DNA of 64,000 nucleotides from Streptomyces sp. SKN60 (GTDB taxonomy: Bacteria; Actinomycetota; Actinomycetes; Streptomycetales; Streptomycetaceae): positions 62,001 through 126,000 of the forward strand of contig NZ_JAHTMW010000009.1 of the NCBI RefSeq assembly GCF_026236535.1. The letters run 5' to 3'. Below are positions 1 through 7,718 of this stretch, piece by piece. The position numbers and the translations under genes were made by a program. Each line of letters begins with the position of its first letter. Position 1 is the first letter of the stretch. The notes under the pieces are model-generated. The model was given only the letters and a program-made list of their open reading frames with translations, searched no databases and was not told the DNA's origin.

Positions 1-272
1 AAAGCCTGCGCGAGGGTCGGCGGCAGGGTCAGGAAGCCCACGGCGACGAACCAGTGGGCGAAACCGACGATGCCCCAGCGGTTCATCCGGGTGTGGCCGA
101 GGAACTCCCGGACCAGCGTCACGCTGCGCTGGTAGGGGTTGTCGGTCCGGGTGCCGGCCGGGACGGGCTGGCCGAGCTTGAAGTAGCGGATGAACTGACC
201 GATGGCGCGAGCGAGCAGAGCAACGCCGACCACGGTCAGGGTCAGCGACACGATGATCGCGGCGAGTTGCAT
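1..272 (-). CDS. Fe-S oxidoreductase, N-terminal part (cut by window edge)
   Basis: Only the first 90 codons are present; the gene runs off the left edge. The ATG is at 272-270. The protein starts with a hydrophobic segment (about residues 4-26), then a polar stretch with RTDNPYQRS and VREFLGHTRMNRWGIVGFAHW, then a second hydrophobic segment. This is the membrane-anchoring start typical of actinobacterial heterodisulfide-reductase-like (Fe-S)-binding reductases thought to move electrons at the membrane, for example in fatty-acid oxidation. The cysteine clusters that would prove it lie outside the window, so the family call rests on the N-terminus and on its position beside the dnaK operon. 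An operator-like dyad lies just upstream. Confidence 0.6.
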   Translation of the reverse strand, partial: MQLAAIIVSLTLTVVGVALLARAIGQFIRYFKLGQPVPAGTRTDNPYQRSVTLVREFLGHTRMNRWGIVGFAHWFVAVGFLTLPPTLAQA

Positions 273-314
273 GACGGGCTCCTCGAGCGGGCCTCTGCGA
301 CGGGCGACGGGCCT

Positions 315-336
315 ACTAAGCGGTAACTTATTTAGT
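315..336. promoter_or_regulatory. Dyad in the promoter region of the Fe-S oxidoreductase gene
   Basis: Nested inverted repeats lie about 45 bp upstream of the gene that starts at 272: ACTAA (315-319) pairs with TTAGT (332-336), and inside it TAAG (317-320) pairs with CTTA (327-330). The stretch is far more AT-rich than its surroundings. This looks like a TetR-type operator over a promoter; the binding protein is unknown. Confidence 0.4.
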
Positions 337-400
337 CCGTGCCGAGATTACCCTGGGGGAGCGCCCCACTTGTAGCGGAGCTCACGGTGATCTGTGTCGC

Positions 401-910
401 TCAGGCAACCCTTGCCGTCGCGAGCGGCGTCCGCGCGGCCGCGCGACGTTTACGGACTGCTGGAAGCGTACGCGCCAGGATCGCCAGATCCATCCCCAGC
501 CAGTGGTGGTCCACATAGTGGAGGTCGAGCAGCTCACGCTCCTCCCACGGCAGCTCCGACCGCCCGCTGATCTGCCACAACCCGGTCATCCCCGGCCGTA
601 CGGAGAGCCGCCGCCGCCCGTCCCCGGTGGACTCCCGGTGGCCGGGCGCCAGCGGGCACGGTCCGACCAGCGACATCTGGCCCCGTACGACATGCAGCAG
701 GAGCGGCAGCGCGGCCAGCGGGCTCTTGGTGCGGAAGGTCAGCATGGTGAAGGTCCGGCCGCCGAGGCCGCCGACCGGGCGGCGGCGCAGCGCGCCCGCC
801 GTACTGCCGGAGCCGAGGGTCACCGAGAGGGCGACGGCGGCGATCAGCGGGGACAGCAGGAGCAGGAGTGCGAGCCCGCCCGCGAGGTCGACCGCGCGTT
901 TCACCGTCAT
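401..910 (-). CDS. Degenerate bacterial sugar transferase (169 aa)
   Basis: The start is the ATG at 910, where homology begins (MTVKRAVDLAGG); a longer frame to 1129 reads into the dnaK promoter region and is not used. There is one hydrophobic N-terminal segment (about residues 10-32), then TFRTKS, VRGQMSLVGPCP, RPGMTGLWQISGRS and a C-terminal LDLHYVDHHWLGMDLAILARTLP. These are landmarks of WbaP/PglC-type phosphoglycosyl transferases, which move a phospho-sugar to undecaprenyl phosphate at the membrane. The usual segment between FRT and LPQL, about 30 residues, is missing, and the catalytic Asp-Glu pair of the DELPQL motif reads AALPLL. The fold looks kept and the active site lost. It diverges from dnaK. 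Confidence 0.75.
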   Translation of the reverse strand: MTVKRAVDLAGGLALLLLLSPLIAAVALSVTLGSGSTAGALRRRPVGGLGGRTFTMLTFRTKSPLAALPLLLHVVRGQMSLVGPCPLAPGHRESTGDGRRRLSVRPGMTGLWQISGRSELPWEERELLDLHYVDHHWLGMDLAILARTLPAVRKRRAAARTPLATARVA

Positions 911-1061
911 GCGCCCACACCTTCCGGCGAGAATTATGGGATCGGGAATCATGGGATACGGGATATGTCCGGACTCCTGGACTCTGTTCCCCGGACTCTC
1001 CCACCTCCGGCCCTCCTGATCCGGGAGCGACGCACCCATTGAGCCGCACGAATGGCGAAGA

Positions 1062-1082
1062 GTTGAGTCGCCTCCACTCAGG
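1062..1082. promoter_or_regulatory. Second (upstream) HAIR operator of dnaK, imperfect
   Basis: GTTGAGT (1062-1068), 7 bp, then ACTCAGG (1076-1082). This matches the HspR-associated inverted repeat CTTGAGT-N7-ACTCAAG with one change in each arm. It lies 52 bp upstream of the perfect HAIR. Multiple HAIRs upstream of dnaK are known in Streptomyces. Confidence 0.8.
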
Positions 1083-1086
1083 TCTG

Positions 1087-1134
1087 TTGACTCGCGCCCG
1101 ACCCTCGTGCATCCTTGAGTCAGTTCCACTCAAG
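1087..1134 (+). promoter_or_regulatory. dnaK promoter with perfect HAIR (HspR operator)
   Basis: CTTGAGT (1114-1120), CAGTTCC, ACTCAAG (1128-1134) is an exact match to the HAIR consensus bound by HspR. A TTGACT hexamer at 1087-1092 is a reasonable -35, which places the -10 at about 1110-1115, directly against the HAIR, so bound HspR would block RNA polymerase. In Streptomyces HspR needs DnaK as co-repressor, so the operon senses free DnaK. Confidence 0.88.
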
Positions 1135-1156
1135 TCAGTCAGCTGGAGGAATCGAA

Positions 1157-3000
<1,844 letters not shown>

Positions 3001-3001
<1 letters not shown>

Positions 3002-3639
3002 TGTCGGAGGACACCCCGGGCTTCGAGGAGAAGCCCGACGTCCCCGCCGACGGCACGCCCGAGGAGACCGAGGCCGCCGACTCCGCCGCGCAGGCGGAGG
3101 GGGCGGCCCCGGCCGGGGACGCTACGGACGTAGCACTGCTCGCGCAGCTGGACCAGACCCGGACCGCGCTCTCCGAGCGCACCGGTGACCTCCAGCGGCT
3201 CCAGGCCGAGTACCAGAACTACCGCCGCCGTGTGGAGCGGGACCGGGTCACGGTCAAGGAGATCGCCGTCGCGAACCTCGTGACCGAGCTCCTGCCCGTG
3301 CTCGACGACATCGGCCGGGCCCGCGACCACGGCGAGCTCGTGGGCGGGTTCAAGTCGGTCGCCGAGTCGCTGGAGACCGTCGTCGCCAAGATGGGTCTGC
3401 AGCAGTTCGGCAAGGAGGGCGAGCCCTTCGACCCGACGATCCACGAGGCCCTGATGCACTCGTACGCGCCGGACGTCACCGAGACGACCTGCGTGGCGAT
3501 CCTGCAGCCGGGGTACCGGATCGGCGAGCGCACGGTCCGCCCCGCGCGGGTGGCCGTCGCCGAGCCGCAGCCGGGCGCCCAGCCCGGTGGCGCGGCGAAG
3601 GCGGAGGAGTCGGACGACTCCGAGAAGGACAACGATTAA
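3001..3639 (+). CDS. grpE: Nucleotide exchange factor GrpE (212 aa)
   Basis: Releases ADP from DnaK. The start ATG shares base 3001 with the dnaK stop, so translation is coupled. The first 45 residues are acidic and low in complexity, followed by a long coiled coil (about 45-110, with LQRLQAEYQNYRRRVERD) and the C-terminal beta domain (EGEPFDPTIHEALMH to the PGYRIGERTVRPARVAV signature). The Pro/Ala-rich acidic C-terminal tail is usual in Streptomyces. Confidence 0.97.
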
Positions 3640-3690
3640 GAGCCGCACCGGCTCCACCGGTCACACCCGCGAGCGGGAGGAGGGACGTCG

Positions 3691-4875
3691 ATGAGCACGA
3701 AGGACTTCGTCGAGAAGGACTACTACAAGGTTCTCGGCGTCCCCAAGGACGCCACGGACGCCGAGATCAAGAAGGCGTACCGGAAGCTCGCCCGCGAGAA
3801 CCACCCGGACGCCAACAAGGGCGACACCCAGGCGGAGGAGCGCTTCAAGGCGATCTCCGAGGCGAACGACGTCCTCGGCGACCCGAAGAAGCGCAAGGAG
3901 TACGACGACGCGCGCGCCCTGTTCGGCAACGGCGGCTTCCGGGCCGGCGGGCCGGGCGGCGCGGGCGGCTCGTTCAACTTCGACCTGGGCGACCTCTTCG
4001 GCGGCCAGGGCGGCGGTCCCGGTGGGGCCGGCGGCTTCGGCGGCGGTCTCGGCGACGTCTTCGGCGGCCTGTTCAACCGCGGCGCGGGCGGTGCGGGCAC
4101 CCGCACCCAGCCGCGCCGCGGCCAGGACATCGAGTCCGAGGTGACGCTCAGCTTCACCGAGGCCATCGAGGGCGCCACCGTGCCGCTGCGGATGTCCAGC
4201 CAGCAGCCCTGCAAGGCCTGTTCGGGCACCGGCGACAAGAACGGCACGCCGCGGGTGTGCCCGACCTGTGTCGGCACCGGGCAGGTCTCGCGCGGCAGCG
4301 GCGGCGGTTTCTCGCTGACCGATCCGTGCGTGGACTGCAAGGGCCGCGGCCTGATCGCCGAGAACCCCTGCGAGGTCTGCAAGGGCAGCGGGCGGGCCAA
4401 GTCCTCCCGCACCATGCAGGTCCGCATCCCGGCGGGGGTCAGCGACAACCAGAAGATCCGGCTGCGCGGCAAGGGGGCCCCGGGCGAGCGCGGCGGGCAG
4501 AGCGGCGACCTGTATGTCGTCGTGCACGTCGACGCCCACCCGGTGTTCGGCCGCAAGGACGACAACCTCACCGTCACCGTGCCCGTCACCTTCGACGAGG
4601 CGGCGCTCGGCGGCGAGATCAAGGTGCCCACCCTGGGCGGCCCGGCGGTGACGCTGAAGCTGCCCGCCGGCACCCCCAACGGGCGCACCATGCGGGCCCG
4701 CGGCAAGGGCGCGGTCCGCAAGGACGGCACCCGCGGCGACCTCCTCGTCACGGTCGAGGTCGCGGTGCCCAAGGAACTGGCCGACAAGGCCCGCGAGGCC
4801 CTGGAGACCTTCCGCGAGGCCACCGCGGGCGAGGACGTCCGGGCAGAGCTGTTCCAGGCCGCGAAGGGAGCTTGA
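3691..4875 (+). CDS. dnaJ: Co-chaperone DnaJ (394 aa)
   Basis: Hsp40 that delivers substrates to DnaK and triggers ATP hydrolysis. It has a J domain at about residues 9-75 with the HPD tripeptide at 38-40, a long Gly/Phe-rich linker, and a zinc centre of four CxxCxGxG repeats (CKACSGTG, CPTCVGTG, CVDCKGRG, CEVCKGSG). Two C-terminal beta-sandwich domains follow. The GGGAGG-type ribosome site is well placed before the ATG. There is a 51-bp gap after grpE and 4 bp before hspR, so all four genes are one operon. Streptomyces usually has a second dnaJ elsewhere. Confidence 0.97.
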   Translation: MSTKDFVEKDYYKVLGVPKDATDAEIKKAYRKLARENHPDANKGDTQAEERFKAISEANDVLGDPKKRKEYDDARALFGNGGFRAGGPGGAGGSFNFDLGDLFGGQGGGPGGAGGFGGGLGDVFGGLFNRGAGGAGTRTQPRRGQDIESEVTLSFTEAIEGATVPLRMSSQQPCKACSGTGDKNGTPRVCPTCVGTGQVSRGSGGGFSLTDPCVDCKGRGLIAENPCEVCKGSGRAKSSRTMQVRIPAGVSDNQKIRLRGKGAPGERGGQSGDLYVVVHVDAHPVFGRKDDNLTVTVPVTFDEAALGGEIKVPTLGGPAVTLKLPAGTPNGRTMRARGKGAVRKDGTRGDLLVTVEVAVPKELADKAREALETFREATAGEDVRAELFQAAKGA

Positions 4876-4879
4876 GGAG

Positions 4880-5326
4880 ATGGACCGCCGTCGGAACCCG
4901 TATGAACTGACCGAAGAGACCCCGGTGTACGTCATTTCGGTGGCGGCCCAGCTCTCCGGCCTGCACCCGCAGACGCTGCGCCAGTACGACCGCCTCGGCC
5001 TGGTCTCGCCGGACCGCACGGCGGGCCGGGGCCGGCGCTACTCGGCCCGGGACATCGAGCTGCTCCGCCAGGTGCAGCAGCTGTCCCAGGACGAGGGCAT
5101 CAACCTGGCCGGCATCAAGCGCATCATCGAACTGGAGAACCAGGTCGCGGCGCTGCAGGCCCGGGTGGCCGAGCTGTCGACGGCGGTCGAGGGCGCGGCG
5201 GCGGCCATGCGCCAGCGCGAGGCCCAGGTGCACGCCTCGTACCGGCGTGACCTGGTCCCGTACACGGACGTGCAGCAGGCCAGCGCGCTGGTGGTCTGGC
5301 GTCCGGGCCACAAGCGCGGCGAGTAG
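4880..5326 (+). CDS. hspR: Heat-shock repressor HspR (148 aa)
   Basis: MerR-family repressor of the dnaK operon, clpB and, in Streptomyces, lon. The winged helix-turn-helix lies at residues 14-65 (VYVISVAAQLSGLHPQTLRQ, then YDRLGLVSP and GRGRRYS). A coiled coil follows (about 85-125) and the C-terminal tail is basic. It starts 4 bp after dnaJ with GAGGAG immediately upstream. As the last gene of the operon it represses its own synthesis through the HAIRs at 1062 and 1114; the matching HAIR at 7615 puts clpB in the same circuit. Confidence 0.97.
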   Translation: MDRRRNPYELTEETPVYVISVAAQLSGLHPQTLRQYDRLGLVSPDRTAGRGRRYSARDIELLRQVQQLSQDEGINLAGIKRIIELENQVAALQARVAELSTAVEGAAAAMRQREAQVHASYRRDLVPYTDVQQASALVVWRPGHKRGE

Positions 5327-5340
5327 CGCTCCTTCGTACG

Positions 5341-5376
5341 ACGAGGCCCCCTCCGCTCCGGCGGAGGGGGCCTCGT
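5341..5376. terminator. Strong bidirectional terminator after hspR
   Basis: A 16-bp perfect stem, ACGAGGCCCCCTCCGC pairing with GCGGAGGGGGCCTCGT, closes on a 4-base loop (TCCG). It lies between hspR and the convergent regulator gene and would end transcription from both sides. Confidence 0.9.
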
Positions 5377-5387
5377 CGTCGTGCGGT

Positions 5388-6371
5388 TCAGGTGTCCGCG
5401 TCGAGGATGCCCGAGCGCGCGATCAGATAGCCGAGCTGGGCGCGGCTGCCGCTGCCGAGGGCGGCGGCGAGCTTGGCGATGTGGGCGCGGCAGGTGCGCA
5501 CGTTCATGCCGAGGCGGCGGGCGATGGCCTCGTCGACATGGCCCTCGACGAGGAGCTTGGCGATGGAGCGCTGGACGCCGCCTATGCCGTCCACGGAGGG
5601 CGTGTACGGCACCTCCTCCTCCCAGGGGGCGCCGTGCAGCCAGAACTGGTCGAAGACGCCGACGAGATACTGCACGAGGCCCTCGTGGCGCAGTTCGAGC
5701 GCGACCTGGCGGTCGCTGCGGGCCGGTACGAAGGCGACCTTCCGGTCGACGATGATCAGCCGGTCGATGATCTCTTCGAGGGTGCGCAGCTCAAGGCCGT
5801 AGGGCGCCACGCGTTCGACGTAGGCCAGGGTCGCGGGGTGGTGCCGGGCGGTGTGCTGGTAGAGCGTGCGCATGCGGACCCCGCGGTCGAACAGCGGCTC
5901 CATCCGGCGCAGGGCCTTTTCGAGGGTCTCGGGGCGTCGTCCGCTGCCGGGCTGGATGGTGAGCAGTTCTTCCGTGCATTCGCTGATGACGCGGTCGAGG
6001 GTCGCGTTGATCGCGCCGAGGCCTTCGAGCACGGTGATCCCGCTGCCGGTGGAGGATTCCCGGGTGCTCATCGCCAGGAACGGCTCGAACGCGTCGGCCA
6101 GGGCGATGGCTTGGTGGCGCCCGGTCTGGATCTCCTGCTCGATCGGGTGTATGAGCCGGTTGAGGGCGACCGACGGCGGCACCGGATACAGCCACTCCGC
6201 GTCGTCCGGGTCGGGGCGGAGCAGGACGAGTTCGGTGAGGCATGGTGCGGCATCGGCTTCGGCGCGGGGGAGGCGACCCGTCCGCAGAGCACGTGCATAC
6301 AGCTCTTTGGCCACGTCGCACAGTTCCCCGCGACTGTGGTTATGTCCGGATTCGATGGATTCTCGCCCCAT
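5388..6371 (-). CDS. LuxR-type helix-turn-helix regulator (327 aa)
   Basis: Streptomyces-type regulator with a C-terminal LuxR/NarL DNA-binding domain (about residues 270-325, with DEAIARRLGMNVRTCRAHIAK) and a long N-terminal region that resembles the TrmB-like sensing domain common in this group. There is no receiver domain and no phosphorylatable aspartate, so it is probably ligand- or partner-controlled. The ATG at 6371 is chosen because AGGGGGG lies 5 bases before it; the ATG 21 bases upstream has no ribosome site. It diverges from the repeat-peptide and Rieske-like genes and shares their 127-bp promoter region, which makes it their likely regulator (inference). Confidence 0.85.
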   Translation of the reverse strand: MGRESIESGHNHSRGELCDVAKELYARALRTGRLPRAEADAAPCLTELVLLRPDPDDAEWLYPVPPSVALNRLIHPIEQEIQTGRHQAIALADAFEPFLAMSTRESSTGSGITVLEGLGAINATLDRVISECTEELLTIQPGSGRRPETLEKALRRMEPLFDRGVRMRTLYQHTARHHPATLAYVERVAPYGLELRTLEEIIDRLIIVDRKVAFVPARSDRQVALELRHEGLVQYLVGVFDQFWLHGAPWEEEVPYTPSVDGIGGVQRSIAKLLVEGHVDEAIARRLGMNVRTCRAHIAKLAAALGSGSRAQLGYLIARSGILDADT

Positions 6372-6498
6372 ATGCACCCCCCTCAGGGTCATGAATTACA
6401 GGAACATGATGCCCGGCGCGGCTGGTGCAGGGGTCGATCGTGGGCCATCGTTTTGGACGCGGGGGGGAGGTAGTGATCAAAAGAGGTGGAGATCGGCC

Positions 6499-6717
6499 AT
6501 GACCAGGATGGTTCGTGCACTTGGCGCCATAGCCGTTGCGGCGGCTGCTCTCGGCGCACTCGCCCTGAGCGGCGAGCCCTCGTGGGAGGTTCCCCCGTCG
6601 CTTTCCGTGATGGCGGAGCCGAATGAGCCCTCGTGGGAGAGCACCCCTGCGAACGTCGTCCTCGCACTTCCCGGTGAGCCGTCCTGGGAGTTCACCCCGG
6701 CGGGTCAGGAAGCATGA
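6499..6717 (+). CDS. Small repeat peptide with three EPSWE motifs (72 aa)
   Basis: No family recognised. Met-Thr-Arg-Met-Val-Arg is followed by a hydrophobic segment (residues 7-23, Ala/Leu/Gly-rich), which looks like a secretion signal or a membrane anchor. The rest is three copies of EPSWE at residues 26-30, 43-47 and 60-64, exactly 17 residues apart, separated by Pro/Val/Ser/Ala spacers; copies 1 and 3 are preceded by Gly and copy 2 by Asn. There is no cysteine. The ATG at 6499 follows a purine-rich AGAGGTGGAG. The stop overlaps the next gene as ATGA, so the two are co-translated. Possible roles are a peptide signal sensed by the divergent LuxR protein, a modified-peptide precursor, or a small membrane protein. 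Confidence 0.8.
   Translation: MTRMVRALGAIAVAAAALGALALSGEPSWEVPPSLSVMAEPNEPSWESTPANVVLALPGEPSWEFTPAGQEA
6574..6690 (+). repeat. Three in-frame 15-bp repeats encoding EPSWE, 51-bp period
   Basis: The copies are at 6574-6588, 6625-6639 and 6676-6690. The spacers differ in sequence but not in length. The third copy uses synonymous CCG and TCC in place of CCC and TCG, so the motif appears to be held at the protein level. Confidence 0.85.
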
Positions 6718-7049
6718 TCGTCCCGCCGGACGACCGGTCCTTCCGACGGGAGATGGCCTCGGCCTATCGCTCCGGCTGGCACTTCATCGATCTCGTCACG
6801 GCCATCCCCCACCGTGGTGACTCGCTGATGGTGACCCTGTTCGGAGAGCCGATCGTGGTCGCTCGCGAGCAGGACGAGGACGTCCGGGCCTACCGGTGTC
6901 TTCGCCGCCCCCGCGGCGCCCCACAGCCCGTCCGCTGTGCCATCCGGTACGGCATGATCTTCGTCAATCTCGATCAGCGCGACCACCAGTTGGTCGAGTC
7001 CCCGCTGGTCGGGACCGAGACCATCACCGCCACCCCCCGCAGTGCCTGA
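6714..7049 (+). CDS. Rieske-like protein without histidine ligands (111 aa)
   Basis: Resembles the N-terminal Rieske region of ring-hydroxylating oxygenase alpha subunits: GWHFIDLVTAIPHRGD, then LFGEPIVVAREQDEDVRAY, then a cluster-like region and YGMIFVNLD. A real [2Fe-2S] Rieske centre needs C-x-H and C-x-x-H. Here the pairs read C62-L-R64 and C75-A-I-R78, so both histidines are arginine, and the loop between the pairs is shorter than usual. No catalytic domain follows. It starts in the ATGA that ends the EPSWE peptide gene, so it is translationally coupled to it. It is likely a cluster-free relic reused for binding, perhaps of the peptide; this is inference. Confidence 0.7.
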   Translation: MIVPPDDRSFRREMASAYRSGWHFIDLVTAIPHRGDSLMVTLFGEPIVVAREQDEDVRAYRCLRRPRGAPQPVRCAIRYGMIFVNLDQRDHQLVESPLVGTETITATPRSA

Positions 7050-7080
7050 ACGATTCCCCCGTCGTTGTAGATCGTTCAGG
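7045..7080. terminator. 10-bp hairpin spanning the stop of the Rieske-like gene
   Basis: CCTGAACGAT (7045-7054) pairs perfectly with ATCGTTCAGG (7071-7080) across a 16-base loop. The left arm contains the TGA stop at 7047-7049. It sits 11 bp before the stronger hairpin at 7092 and may help termination or act as an operator. Confidence 0.55.
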
Positions 7081-7091
7081 TGCTTCCCCCA

Positions 7092-7136
7092 CACAGCGGC
7101 GCCATCGCGGACCTGAAACGCGATGGCGCCGCTGTG
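7092..7136. terminator. Bidirectional terminator, 18-bp stem
   Basis: The left arm 7092-7109 and right arm 7119-7136 (CACAGCGGCGCCATCGCG and its complement) are perfect, with a 9-base loop, and TTT follows on the plus strand. It separates the convergent Rieske-like and PPOX genes. Confidence 0.9.
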
Positions 7137-7163
7137 CTTTCTGCTGCGTGGATACGGCCGGCC

Positions 7164-7577
7164 TCAGGCGCGGCCCATCGCGCGGGTCAGCGCGATCTCG
7201 ATGACCACCCGGTCCGGGTTCGGCGTCGGTACCCGGTTGTAGCGCGCCGCGTAGCGGTCCACCGCGTCCGCGACGACCTCCGCCTCGGTGCGGATCCGCG
7301 CCACGCCCTCCAGGGTGGCCCAGCGCCCCTTGTCCACCTGGCAGACCGCGACCCGCGCGCCCTCCGCGCCCGCCGCCAGGACGTTGGCGACCTTCCGGCT
7401 GTGCTTGTTCGTGATGACCCGGGCGATGCCCTTCTCGCCGCCCTCGGGGTCGTACGTGACGCCCACCGCCACCACGTGCGGGGTGCCGTCCGGCCGGGGC
7501 GTGGTCAGCGTGCACATGTGGTACTCGCGCCAGAAGCTGAGGTACGAGTCGGTGGGCTTGCTCGGATCGATCGCCAT
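7164..7577 (-). CDS. PPOX-class, probably F420-dependent oxidoreductase (137 aa)
   Basis: Split-barrel flavin/deazaflavin protein of the pyridoxamine-phosphate-oxidase superfamily, close to the actinobacterial F420-binding branch (Rv1155-like). Markers are the N-terminal WREYHMCTLTTPRPDGTPHVV, ITNKHSRKVANVLA with the basic residues expected near cofactor phosphate, and VCQVDKGRWATLEGVA. The normal length is about 135-150 aa. The physiological substrate is not evident. It diverges from clpB, and the 141-bp gap holds the clpB HAIR. Confidence 0.85.
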   Translation of the reverse strand: MAIDPSKPTDSYLSFWREYHMCTLTTPRPDGTPHVVAVGVTYDPEGGEKGIARVITNKHSRKVANVLAAGAEGARVAVCQVDKGRWATLEGVARIRTEAEVVADAVDRYAARYNRVPTPNPDRVVIEIALTRAMGRA

Positions 7578-7614
7578 GCCCGGAAACTACTCCTGGCGGA
7601 GCTCTCGTCGATAC

Positions 7615-7635
7615 CTTGAGCGGAATAGACTCAAC
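7615..7635. promoter_or_regulatory. HAIR (HspR operator) of clpB
   Basis: CTTGAGC (7615-7621), GGAATAG, ACTCAAC (7629-7635) matches CTTGAGT-N7-ACTCAAG with one change at the end of each arm. It lies about 85 bp before the clpB start. It ties clpB to HspR, encoded at 4880. Confidence 0.87.
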
Positions 7636-7718
7636 TTTGTGTACGCTGGAAGAGTCATAAAGAAGGAGTCGTCGCAAAGTCGTCGAGAGCCGCCGTATCC
7701 GAGGAGGAGACCCCGCAC

